Positions 1 to 7,400 of a stretch of DNA of 64,000 nt are shown here, one piece after another. The number at the start of each line of letters is the position of its first letter. The stretch's first letter is position 1. Under the pieces are notes generated by a model. The model was not told the DNA's origin and did no database searches. It saw only the letters and a list, made by a program, of their open reading frames with translations. The stretch is from Halobaculum rubrum (GTDB lineage Archaea > Halobacteriota > Halobacteria > Halobacteriales > Haloferacaceae). Location: NCBI RefSeq assembly GCF_019880225.1, contig NZ_CP082284.1, positions 806,001 to 870,000 of the forward strand, in the 5' to 3' direction. Made by a program: the position numbers and the translations under genes.

Positions 1-72
1 GGGCTCGTAGATCAGTGGTAGATCGCTTCCTTCGCAAGGAAGAGGCCCTGGGTTCAAATCCCAGCGAGTCCA
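1..72 (+). tRNA. tRNA-Ala (anticodon CGC)
   Basis: The cloverleaf starts at the first base of the window. Bases 1-7 pair with 65-71 in a seven-base acceptor stem with one G-T wobble, and A72 is the discriminator. The anticodon stem cttcc/ggaag encloses a loop with CGC at its centre, which reads the Ala codon GCG. The T arm contains GGTTCAAATCC. No CCA is encoded. The genes that follow (to about 2.8 kb) look accessory, which fits a tRNA used as an insertion site, but I found no second copy of its 3' end downstream. Confidence 0.95.
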
Positions 73-219
73 CTCCCCTTCGCGGTTCTCAAGAAGGTCT
101 CGTTATTCCGGTAGTGACCGGTGTTTCTCCACCGTTTCCGTCTTAGCGTCTCGTAATAATACCCCCCGGCACGGGAGAGTTCACAACGGGGAGTCTTCCG
201 GGCCGTCGGAGTCTCACGA

Positions 220-1077
220 TTACAGCGAAGGATTCGGGGGGCGATCAGCGTGAAACCGTTCGTCCGCGCGTCCCGCCTGTACGACGCCGCGACCTCCGTT
301 CATAAGCACCGACTCGTTCAGCAACTCGGGTACCGCGGGATTCGGCCCCCGGTGCATACCCTTGACCACATGACCGACCGAACCAGCCTCAAGCTGACCG
401 ACGAGCGGAAACGAGAGTTCGACCGAGCCGCCGAGATCGTCGCCTCCGGCCCCGAAGACGATCCGCCGCGCTCGAAAGTGATCGATGCCGCGCTTCGGCA
501 CCTCATCGAGTCGAAAGAGAACATCGAGGGCGCCCGCGACGACGTGGACCCGACCACGATTCAGAAAGTCGCGAACACGTCCGTTCTCGGGTTGCGGTAC
601 CGGACGCGCGTCGAGAGTCGGTTTCGGTAGCTCAGAACGTGAAGCTTCGACTTGATTCGGCTTCGACCTCCTCAACGCCTGCGTAGTAGTATTCTTCCAC
701 GTTCCGGTGTGAGACAGCGATTCACGGGTATTCCCGTTCGACAGGTCAGCCATCTGCCGGGCCTTCGCCCGAGCGCGGTTCATCGCTTCCTCCGAGTAGA
801 AGCGCGCGTCTTCCGTGTTCGCCGCGTCCCGCGCCTCCTCGAAACTGTCCGCCGCCGAGTCGAACAGCGACGACGCCGCGCCGTACTCGTTTTGTGCTCC
901 TTCCGTGTTTCCAGCGTCTTTCATCTCGGCCGCCTGGGATGCCGTCGAGTTTGCTTCCCCGTACAGGGTGCGGCCCTCGCTGTACGACTGAACGACGGCA
1001 TCGTTCGCGAGGCAACCCGTAAGTCCGCCGAGGAGGGCCAGAGACGCCGACGACGTGATGAACCCCCTACGGTTCAT
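220..1077 (-). CDS. Tat-exported lipoprotein, probably frameshifted near its 3' end
   Basis: The start at 1077 gives MNRRGFITSSASLALLGG, a twin-arginine signal ending in the lipobox LTGC, so the mature protein should be lipid-anchored on the outer face of the membrane. The body is Ala/Glu-rich and helical, with SFEEARDAANTEDAR-type segments suggesting a coiled coil. The open frame runs to 220, but its last 410 bases are antisense to the well-supported gene at 370-630 and read as Arg/Pro-rich nonsense. A shift of one base near 676 gives a good acidic ending, VEEVEAESSRSFTF, and a TGA at 632-634, one base beyond the facing gene's stop. The true gene was therefore probably 632-1077. Function unknown. 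Confidence 0.6.
   Translation of the reverse strand: MNRRGFITSSASLALLGGLTGCLANDAVVQSYSEGRTLYGEANSTASQAAEMKDAGNTEGAQNEYGAASSLFDSAADSFEEARDAANTEDARFYSEEAMNRARAKARQMADLSNGNTRESLSHTGTWKNTTTQALRRSKPNQVEASRSELPKPTLDARPVPQPENGRVRDFLNRGRVHVVAGALDVLFRLDEVPKRGIDHFRARRIVFGAGGDDLGGSVELSFPLVGQLEAGSVGHVVKGMHRGPNPAVPELLNESVLMNGGRGVVQAGRADERFHADRPPNPSL
370..630 (+). CDS. Small ribbon-helix-helix-like conserved protein
   Basis: An 86-aa protein starting MTDRTSLKLTDERK at 370. An in-frame ATG at 250 lies in non-coding-looking sequence and was not used. The N-terminal beta-strand-like SLKL followed by helices (ERKREFDRAAEIV; SKVIDAALRHLIESKENI) resembles small haloarchaeal ribbon-helix-helix or CopG-like DNA-binding proteins, though I cannot confirm the fold. 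Codons have the usual GC-rich third positions, so this strand is real and the antisense frame over it is not. It lies in an accessory patch beside tRNA-Ala, where such proteins often act as regulators or antitoxins; that role is inference. Confidence 0.75.
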   Translation: MTDRTSLKLTDERKREFDRAAEIVASGPEDDPPRSKVIDAALRHLIESKENIEGARDDVDPTTIQKVANTSVLGLRYRTRVESRFR

Positions 1078-1159
1078 ATTTTTAGCTCTACAACTGGGTT
1101 GATAAATCTATGAGCCGTCGGTATCAGAGCCGAGTACCACACGCAGAAAACGAACGTCT

Positions 1160-1306
1160 CTACTCCTCGCCGCCGTCCGCGATCCGCTTCCCGCCGGCAC
1201 GGTAGTCCTCCGGGTCGCCGCCGAGATCTTCTGCGAGCGCTTCCCGCAGTTCCTCGCCCTGCTCTTCCATCGCCTCCTTGAACTCCGCGAGTTCCTCGTC
1301 GGTCAT
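1160..1306 (-). CDS. 48-aa acidic small protein, last gene of a coupled operon
   Basis: The protein begins MTDEELAEFKEAMEEQGEEL and ends ADGGEE. It is very acidic and helical in its first half, with a short Gly/Lys turn (RAGGKRIADGG) near the end. Its ATG overlaps the TGA of the preceding gene in an ATGA arrangement (1303-1306), so translation is probably coupled. Nothing in it identifies a function. It is too short for most gene finders. Confidence 0.75.
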   Translation of the reverse strand: MTDEELAEFKEAMEEQGEELREALAEDLGGDPEDYRAGGKRIADGGEE

Positions 1307-1677
1307 TGGTTCCGTATTCCGTGCCATTCCTCGTACCTCTTGATATACCGTTCACCGTGTTCGGATAAGTGTTCTTCGGCGAACGACAACGCCTCGCTCG
1401 GCGGCATCGGCGGGGACACCTCTCCACCGTCGATCTGCTCGCCGTCGCGGTACACGTCCATGTGGACGCCCTCTTCCAGCACGTCGTGCCCGAAATCCGA
1501 TTCAGGGTCATGGTCAAAGCGCACGACGGGTTCCCACCCGTTGCCCCGGTCGTACTCGATCTGCACGACGAAGCGGGTTATCGTCCCGTTGTCGGAGGTG
1601 TAGCCGATTCGCCGCCGTACGCGGTAATCGAGCGGAGTGGTGAACTCGCGATCGTACTCGCGCGGGTCGTCACTCAT
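1303..1677 (-). CDS. Conserved haloarchaeal protein (middle gene of coupled operon)
   Basis: A 124-aa protein starting MSDDPREYDREFTTPLDYRV at 1677. The upstream ATG at 1725 was rejected because the extra 16 residues lie inside the preceding gene in another frame. The sequence alternates beta-strand-like stretches (TRFVVQIEYD, EPVVRFDHD, VHMDVYRDG) and then has a helical tail (SFAEEHLSEHGERYIKRYEEW). This looks like a compact alpha/beta protein related to short conserved haloarchaeal proteins often found beside winged-helix genes. It overlaps both neighbours (8 bases upstream, ATGA downstream). Function unknown. Confidence 0.8.
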   Translation of the reverse strand: MSDDPREYDREFTTPLDYRVRRRIGYTSDNGTITRFVVQIEYDRGNGWEPVVRFDHDPESDFGHDVLEEGVHMDVYRDGEQIDGGEVSPPMPPSEALSFAEEHLSEHGERYIKRYEEWHGIRNQ

Positions 1678-1954
1678 CGTCGCGTTCGAGGTCTGAGGCG
1701 TCGAGGTCGCCCGAGAGGAATTCACGGCCGAGTCCCGAAAGCTCGTACAATCCGCTTTCCTCGCTCTTCTGGAGTAATCCTTCTTCGGCTAATTCTCTCA
1801 GACGCTTATTCACATACTGCCGATCGTACTCGATGTTGGCAGAGATCACCTTTGCGGACGCCTCTATGTCGTGATTCTCGAAGAATAGTAGAACCTCGTA
1901 ATCAACAGGGCTGAACCACGACACTCGTTCTACCATTTCATCAATCCGGCTCAT
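1670..1954 (-). CDS. Winged-helix DNA-binding protein (PhiH1-repressor-like)
   Basis: A 94-aa protein with a typical archaeal winged-helix pattern: VDYEVLLFFENHDIEASAKV (helices 1-2), NIEYDRQYVNKRLRELAEEG (recognition helix), LLQKSEESGLYELSGLG (wing). Haloarchaeal proviruses and plasmids encode many such small repressors. It is the first gene of a three-gene overlapping operon (1954 to 1160). Codons such as tta, aat and aga are commoner here than in the surrounding core genes, consistent with transfer. It probably regulates its own operon or the genes beside it. Confidence 0.8.
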   Translation of the reverse strand: MSRIDEMVERVSWFSPVDYEVLLFFENHDIEASAKVISANIEYDRQYVNKRLRELAEEGLLQKSEESGLYELSGLGREFLSGDLDASDLERDDE

Positions 1955-2361
1955 GCCGTCTCAAAAGGCGGTTCTATGTGGTTTCAATCTAACTACGTTC
2001 GTATATAGTCTAACACTACGTACGTCGTCAGACCTATACCACGGACCGGCATATCGGGGAGTCGAGCGCGATTCACCCGGGCCGCGTCGCTGCCGACGTG
2101 AGTCCGTGAAAACGAGAGCGGACCGACGGTAGGGCGTCGGTCCGGGTGGTCGCGCCAACGACCGAACCATGTTGACCAGGGGAACACGCGGGGAAATAGA
2201 CCCGCGAACGACGACAGCACCGCTTCACTTCCGGTCGCGGCCACGCTCCGATACTGGCCGCCCACCCGTACGACGGCGTTCGATTCCGCACATCCGCCGG
2301 TTCCACTTACAGTCCGCCCACAAGGCTCGAGTTCTTTACGGGTTGGTCCCTTCAGCCACCT
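1955..2361. other. Gene-free stretch upstream of two divergent genes
   Basis: No reading frame here has convincing codon use; the long minus-strand frames are Arg/Ser-rich. The left part (1975-2035) is AT-richer than its surroundings and should hold the promoter of the winged-helix operon. The right part precedes the zinc-ribbon gene at 2362. I see no tRNA-derived repeat or inverted repeat here. Confidence 0.5.
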
Positions 2362-2609
2362 ATGTCGGATCGAACACGACGAATCGAGTTGGACGACGAC
2401 ATAGATCGTCTGCGGTATCGCTGCCCCAAGGGCCACACCTCGTGGGAGCCGACGAACAATCACTTCTGGTGTGCGACGTGCGCGCGACGGCATGCCGACG
2501 CAGCATTCACGCATCTCGTCGATCACAAGACGCGCGAGGAGATCCGCTCGTCGAGGATGTCGTCGAGGAGCACTTCGGGATCGACGACGCGTACGGCCTC
2601 GCCGAGTAG
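2362..2609 (+). pseudogene. Small zinc-ribbon protein, frameshifted
   Basis: The N-terminal part reads MSDRTRRIELDDDIDRLRYR and then CPKGH...CATC, a C-x3-H plus C-x2-C zinc-ribbon pattern, continuing to LVDHKTREEI. After about base 2541 the same frame becomes Ser/Arg-rich and runs on to 2661. The adjacent frame continues with halophilic coding character (PLVEDVVEEHFGIDDAYGLAE) and stops at 2609. A one-base frameshift near 2541 explains both. Either the gene is broken or the assembly has an indel. Related small zinc-finger proteins are common in haloarchaea; their role is unknown. Confidence 0.6.
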
Positions 2610-2773
2610 TGGATCACCCCGATCCGAACACCGGCGCGTCGGCGATGGGGCGATTCAGTGAGCAGTTCGCAGGATCGGCTCATCTCCGCCCCGATCGTGT
2701 CGTGTTCGCGCTAGAGGGCGCGGTCCAACCGACAGCACCGTCGCTGGTCGGTGTGAGCGCGTCGAAAGAATGG

Positions 2774-2811
2774 GTCCGCGTGAAGCGGACGTGACCGGGT
2801 TACGGCCGGTC
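2774..2811 (-). terminator. Tandem hairpins downstream of the S-layer gene
   Basis: Just past the S-layer stop codon (2824-2826, minus strand) come two stem-loops: gaccgg/ccggtc (2793-2798 with 2806-2811) and gtccgc/gcggac (2774-2779 with 2785-2790, 5-nt loop). Reading on in the minus direction gives a short pyrimidine-rich run (ccattcttt). They could end transcription or protect the 3' end of what should be one of the most abundant mRNAs in the cell. Confidence 0.5.
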
Positions 2812-2823
2812 AGTCGTGATTAG

Positions 2824-5808
2824 TTAGTTGTTGCGACGAGCGGCCAGCAGCGCGGCGCCCATCAGGGCGATGACTGCCAGCACCGCGCCGAAGCCGGGCG
2901 TCGACGTCGAGGTCGTCGTCTCCTCGCCGCCGTCGTCGGGCGTCGCGGTCGCGGTCGGCGTGCCCTCGTCAGGCGTCGCCGTCGCGGTTGCCGTCGCGGT
3001 TGCGGTTGCCGTTGCCGTCGCGGTCGCGGTTGCCGTGCCGTCGTCGGCAGGCGTCGCGGTCGCGGTCGGCGTGGCCGTGCTCTCGACGAGCACGCCGTCA
3101 GCCGACGCTGAGAAGGCTGCCTGGCGGGCGCTCGCGGTGAACGTGTCGCCAGCAGCGTTGTTGCTCAGGTTGAACGTTGCCTCGAACGAGCCGTCCGAAG
3201 CGACAGTCACGGTCTGCGTCTCGATGAAGCGCGGCTGCGTCTCGTCGGTGGACTGGACGCGAACCGTGAACTCCGTCCCGGGCGCGACGTTCGTCGTACC
3301 CGTGATGGACGCGTTCCCGGCGACTGCTTCAACCTCGTCGTCAGCGTTCGTGTCGAAGCTGCCCGTTGCCTCCTCGACACTGAAGTTCGCTGCGGCGGTC
3401 TGGTACTCGTCCTCGGCGTTCTCTGCGGTGACATCGCTGTCGATGTCGAGGAGGTGCTCGTCCTGCACGTTGACCTCCGTCTCGACGTTGTCACCGTCCT
3501 CGAAGCCATTGCTCTCGAGGAGGCTCGAGTCAACGAAGACGTAGTAGTCCGAGGATTCCTCGTCGTACACGACCGTCAGGCCGTCAGGAGCACTGCTGCC
3601 CTGCTTGCTCAGGTTGAGCATAGCGGGGTCAGCGTTCGAGCCGGGGTTGGTCTCTTCGAAGAGAACCTCCAGCACGGGCTGGCCGTACGCGTTGTTGGTC
3701 TGCGTCGCCTTGTAGAAGGCGGTGGTCGTGGAGTCGTCGCTGGCACTCACGTTCGCGAGGATGCCCTCGAGACCATCAGCGGAAACCTGGTGGACCAGGA
3801 CGTCGTCCATGCTACCATCGGGGTCGATAGCGACCGTGTCAGTCGGCGTGACCTGGCCGTCCTTCGCCGAGTCGATGGCTGCGACCTCGTCGACGTCCTC
3901 GTCGTCGATCGCGTCAGTCACAGTCTCGAGCGTGTCGTCGCTCGTCCGCCAGAGCTGCTGGCTCGGTGCCGAGCGCTCCTCGATGATGAGCGTGCCGACC
4001 TCGTCGGGGCTGTCGGCCGTCGCGGCCGCGTCGCCCGTGCTCGTACTGACGATGTAGTCGCCAGTGTCGAGAATGTCCGAGAGGTCCTGCTCGTCGTCGC
4101 CCTGGTTGTCCAGCACGACTGTGTCGTCAGTGCCCTCGCTGTCGCCAGCGAGCGTGACGATAGTGCTGCCGGTCGTGCCGGCAGTGTAGGTGTTGAAGTC
4201 GAACGTAACCTCGCCGTCGTCATTGCCGTCCGTGACAGTGACGTTGGCTTGGTAGCCGTCCTCAGCGATGTCGCCGATGAGGACGGTCGCCTCGGTGGCG
4301 CCGTTGTTCAGTTCGATCGTGAACTCAGCCTGGTCACCCTGCGTGACCGTGACCGTGCCCGCGCCGAGTGCGGACTCGCCCTCTTCAGTCTCGCTGACGG
4401 TCACGTCGTTGGTCGACGCCGTGACGCCGGTGTCGACGTCAGTGAGCTCGACCGAGTAGGTGCCCGTATCCGAGAGCGAGCCGACGTCGAACGTGCCCTC
4501 ACCGGAGCCGTCAAGCGTGACGGTTGCGGTCTTGACAACGTCGTCGTCGGAGTCGGTAACCTCGACGGTGATGTCGCGGTTACCGGCGTTGGCGGTGACC
4601 TCGCCGGTCAGAGCGTCGGCAGTCGTGATGTTCTCCTCATCAACCGAGGCGTCTAGACCCAGGCTGCGGATACCGAGGCTGTAGGCCGCGTCAGTACCCG
4701 AGAACTGGTACGTGGTGCTCGTATTCCGGTCGGACGTGTCGAAGAGATACACGTCGCTGTTGACACCGGAAGTGCCAGAGAACACGAAGTCAGTCTCCGT
4801 GTCGATTTCGAAACTGGCGTCGGAAGTGGACTCGAAGTTCAGAGCCACAACTTCACCCTGGAACGAGTTGCTGTCCGGTGTATCGTCAGCCGTACCACCG
4901 TCAGCGTTGATCGTCTGGGACGAGACGGTAACGCTCACGTTACCAGGCTGGCTGGAGTTGCCGACCCGGTCCTGAATCGCGTTAATGTTGACCACAACAT
5001 CATCCGAGGGGTCAACGGCGGAGCTGAGCGGGATCTCGAGCGCACCGTTGTCCGAGGCTGTTGCGATAGTTCCGGTACTGACAGTGTCACCGTTGACGTA
5101 AACCGTAACGTTTGCGCTGTCCAGCGCGGTCTCGGTCGTGGTGATGTCGGTGTTGTTCTTGAATACGGGGTCGTTGAACGCGACCTCAATGTCGTCAGTC
5201 GTGTCAGAGTTGTCGTTGGCGAATGCGACCGCACTACTGACCTGAGGGTCGTCCTCGTTGGTCACCCGAATGTCTCCGAGAGTACCGGAGATTGAGGTTC
5301 CACCAGAGTCACCACCACCGATAGAGACGGTGTAGTAGTCTTCGGTCTGCGGTGTCGTCACCGTCCCGTTGACGAAGACGCTGTAGTCACCTGCAGTACC
5401 ACCGTTGAAGGTGACAGTAATCGTGTCAGCTTCTCCGTCAGCACCATCAGCAGAACTGGTAGCGACGGATGCTGTCACGGTGTTTCCGCTAGGGTCCTTT
5501 ACAACGACTGAGTCAGTCGTCAGGCTGGTGAATTCTGTATCAGCGACCGAGGTGGTACCGTCGTTCGGGAGAGTGAACGTAACGGTGTCACTACCACCAG
5601 CAGTATCACTACTGAGTTCAACAGTAGTGTTGAATTCATAATCTATACTAGTGCCTGTTGCGGCCGATTCCGGAGAGAGACTCTGGTTAGAGAGGTCTCC
5701 GACTGCCGCAGCGGCTGTGCCTGCAAACGCGATAGTCCCAGCGAAGACGCTGAAGACCATCAGCGCTGTCAGGAACAGCGCGCGGATCGTATTGTTGTTG
5801 TCTGTCAT
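2824..5808 (-). CDS. csg: S-layer (cell-surface) glycoprotein with PGF-CTERM anchor
   Basis: A 994-aa exported protein. The start at 5808 gives MTDNNNTIRALFLTALMVFS with a hydrophobic Sec signal ending near GTAAAA, matching known haloarchaeal csg signals; the longer frame to 6012 lies in the leader. The mature part is acidic, rich in Ser/Thr/Asp/Val beta-strand repeats, and has many N-glycosylation sequons (NQS, NTT, NVT, NGT). Near the C-terminus is a Thr-Ala/Pro-rich stretch, a likely O-glycosylated stalk, followed by STPGFGAVLAVIALMGAALL and ARRNN. This is a PGF-CTERM tripartite signal, normally processed by an archaeosortase for lipid attachment. It should form the crystalline cell wall. 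Confidence 0.95.
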   Translation of the reverse strand: MTDNNNTIRALFLTALMVFSVFAGTIAFAGTAAAAVGDLSNQSLSPESAATGTSIDYEFNTTVELSSDTAGGSDTVTFTLPNDGTTSVADTEFTSLTTDSVVVKDPSGNTVTASVATSSADGADGEADTITVTFNGGTAGDYSVFVNGTVTTPQTEDYYTVSIGGGDSGGTSISGTLGDIRVTNEDDPQVSSAVAFANDNSDTTDDIEVAFNDPVFKNNTDITTTETALDSANVTVYVNGDTVSTGTIATASDNGALEIPLSSAVDPSDDVVVNINAIQDRVGNSSQPGNVSVTVSSQTINADGGTADDTPDSNSFQGEVVALNFESTSDASFEIDTETDFVFSGTSGVNSDVYLFDTSDRNTSTTYQFSGTDAAYSLGIRSLGLDASVDEENITTADALTGEVTANAGNRDITVEVTDSDDDVVKTATVTLDGSGEGTFDVGSLSDTGTYSVELTDVDTGVTASTNDVTVSETEEGESALGAGTVTVTQGDQAEFTIELNNGATEATVLIGDIAEDGYQANVTVTDGNDDGEVTFDFNTYTAGTTGSTIVTLAGDSEGTDDTVVLDNQGDDEQDLSDILDTGDYIVSTSTGDAAATADSPDEVGTLIIEERSAPSQQLWRTSDDTLETVTDAIDDEDVDEVAAIDSAKDGQVTPTDTVAIDPDGSMDDVLVHQVSADGLEGILANVSASDDSTTTAFYKATQTNNAYGQPVLEVLFEETNPGSNADPAMLNLSKQGSSAPDGLTVVYDEESSDYYVFVDSSLLESNGFEDGDNVETEVNVQDEHLLDIDSDVTAENAEDEYQTAAANFSVEEATGSFDTNADDEVEAVAGNASITGTTNVAPGTEFTVRVQSTDETQPRFIETQTVTVASDGSFEATFNLSNNAAGDTFTASARQAAFSASADGVLVESTATPTATATPADDGTATATATATATATATATATATPDEGTPTATATPDDGGEETTTSTSTPGFGAVLAVIALMGAALLAARRNN
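2970..3075 (-). repeat. Hexanucleotide-type tandem repeat encoding Thr-Ala run
   Basis: On the plus strand this stretch alternates gtcgcg, gttgcc and gttgcg units without interruption from about 2985 to 3035, encoding (Thr-Ala)n followed by TPxxDGT-type segments in the S-layer stalk. Such in-frame short repeats are prone to slippage, and would change the stalk length without breaking the frame. Confidence 0.8.
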
Positions 5809-6314
5809 GGTTTGCTTTGAATCGCACCGCACTGCATCGCATTGCACCGGCAGCGTCCTCCCGAGCCTGCTGCAGACGCCCGCCTGCCACACCCGACACC
5901 GGTTGTCGGTGGACAGCCGGACTCGGTCTGGGGCTGCGTGGCTACCAGCGTATTCGGGTAGGGGTATCAGAGACAAGTGGCGGTCACGGTAAATACTTTG
6001 TGCGAACGACATGGGTGTGATAACCCATCACACGGGCGAGAGAGGACTCCAGACGCCCGATCTCGAAAATCCGGTCTCGATCGACTGTGAACGGTATCGT
6101 CGACGTTCGACCCGAATCGAGACCGACGTGAGACCCACGCTGTCTGTACGGGCCCACAGCGGGGGGGCGCCACGTTCCTCGGGCCGGGAATTCGCCTGCC
6201 CCTGCCTTGTTTCACGCGGTAGTGACCCACAGGCCGTCGTCGGACCGTTCGCGAACGTCGCGGGCGCCCGCGGGCGCGGACAAGTTCGGCGGTTCACGTC
6301 GGCGACGGTGGGGC
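5809..6314. other. Gene-free stretch: long csg leader and promoter region
   Basis: These 506 bases separate the S-layer start (5808) from the 3' end of the HAD gene (6315). Frames here lack coding character. It should hold the csg promoter and an untranslated leader, a known feature of haloarchaeal csg genes. The part from 6013 to 6314 shows nothing I can identify beyond GC-rich sequence. Confidence 0.5.
5989..5997 (-). promoter_or_regulatory. Possible TATA box of the S-layer gene
   Basis: On the minus strand the sequence reads aaagTATTTAccg, the most TATA-like hexamer in the leader region. Start of transcription about 25 bases downstream would leave a leader of roughly 155 bases before the ATG at 5808. 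This is a pattern match only. Confidence 0.3.
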
Positions 6315-6986
6315 TCAGTCCGCGACCGCCAGTCGCTCCACGAGTTCGTGCAGCGAGTCGACGTCGTACTCCGGCGTCGGGTCGGGATCGGCGTCGGCGT
6401 TGAACTCCCGCCGGACGAGCGCGGCGTCGATGCCGGCGTTGTGGGCGGCCGCGACGTCGGAGGAACGGTCCCCGACGTAGACGGCCCGGTCCGCCGTGAG
6501 ATCACGCAGGGCGCGTTCCATGTATCCCGTCGCCGGTTTCTCGGCCCCGACGTCCTCGATCCCCGGTCGAAGGCCGTACCAGGTGTCGAAGCGGTCCCGG
6601 AGGTCGAACCGGTCGAGGACGGTCTCGACGGCCGTGTGCTGGTTGTTGCTCACGATCCCGCGGGCGCCCGGGAGGTCGAGGGCCGCCCCCGCGTCGTCGT
6701 ACAGCGCCTTCTCCCCGTCCTCGATCGCGGTCGCCTGGTTCGCGGTGACCAGCTCGTTGCGGCGGCGCCAGAGCCGGTCGAACGCGACCTCGTGTGTCGA
6801 CTCGAAGCGGGCGGTCGCGTCCTCGAGGCCGCCGCGGAGCGTGCGAACCGCCCGGAACTCCTCGTCGGTCGGCTCGTCGATGCCCGCCTCCCGCAGCGCG
6901 CGCTCGGCGGCGTCGTCGAACACCCACGACGGCGACCGCTCGATCAACACCCCGTCCATGTCGAACACCACGGCGTCGTAGTCCAT
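6315..6986 (-). CDS. HAD-family phosphatase
   Basis: A 223-aa haloacid-dehalogenase-superfamily hydrolase. Motif I is FDMDGV (nucleophile D9, acid D11), motif II is VSNNQ (S113), motif III is the Lys of AEKPATG (K150), and motif IV is GDRSSDV (D173, D177). The helical cap between motifs I and II suggests a small-molecule phosphatase of the phosphoglycolate-phosphatase/beta-phosphoglucomutase type; the substrate cannot be told. The ATG at 6986 sits directly before motif I; the longer frame to 7166 is Arg-rich leader. It lies upstream of csg with 500 bases between, so it is probably transcribed separately. Confidence 0.88.
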   Translation of the reverse strand: MDYDAVVFDMDGVLIERSPSWVFDDAAERALREAGIDEPTDEEFRAVRTLRGGLEDATARFESTHEVAFDRLWRRRNELVTANQATAIEDGEKALYDDAGAALDLPGARGIVSNNQHTAVETVLDRFDLRDRFDTWYGLRPGIEDVGAEKPATGYMERALRDLTADRAVYVGDRSSDVAAAHNAGIDAALVRREFNADADPDPTPEYDVDSLHELVERLAVAD

Positions 6987-7153
6987 GCACTTCCCAGCGG
7001 TGCCGATCTCATCAGACTGGCGGCTCCGGCCGGCCGCCGCGAGGGCGGACCGCTCTGTCGAGGGTCCCCACGGACCGCAACGGTGCCGTACCTCGGTTTT
7101 ACTTCCACTCCGCATGGCTCGCGTACAAGTCACCTCCCCCCGCATGGGTACGT

Positions 7154-7342
7154 ATGAGCACGACACCGACCGTCGCCTCGCCCGAACGCGTCGACGTGGA
7201 GTCGAGCACCCGAGCGCGCATCGACGTGACGGGGACGAGCGTCACCGAGGTGGAGTCGTTCCTGGAGCGCACCGAGAGCCGGATCTACTTCGAGCGGCGC
7301 GGCGCGACGACCGACCTGGTGGTCGTTGCGGACCGACGGTAG
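7154..7342 (+). CDS. Small conserved haloarchaeal protein, 62 aa
   Basis: Starts MSTTPTVASPERVDVESSTR at 7154. The rest alternates short strands and a helix (ARIDVTG, VTEVESFLERTE, RIYFERRGATTDLVVVADR), a compact beta-alpha-beta fold. It is divergent from the HAD gene (start 6986) and convergent with the RNase gene (end 7401). I do not recognise a named family and can suggest no function. Confidence 0.7.
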   Translation: MSTTPTVASPERVDVESSTRARIDVTGTSVTEVESFLERTESRIYFERRGATTDLVVVADRR

Positions 7343-7400
7343 GCCATCGGTCGCACGGACGGCGGGGGGATCGAGCGGACGCGCCCCCGCGCCGGCGGGA

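Noticed and set aside
1993-2526. Minus-strand frame in the accessory patch
   Set aside because: Arg/Pro/Thr-rich, opposite the zinc-ribbon frame, with no coding-type third-position bias.
73-2823. Second attachment-site copy for an element inserted at tRNA-Ala
   Set aside because: I looked for the T-arm and 3' acceptor sequence of the tRNA downstream and found no repeat, and there is no integrase gene.
3454-4656. Long plus-strand frame opposite the S-layer gene
   Set aside because: It is the mirror of GC-rich acidic codons (Val/Arg/Asp-rich), has no domain, and the minus strand holds an unmistakable S-layer glycoprotein.
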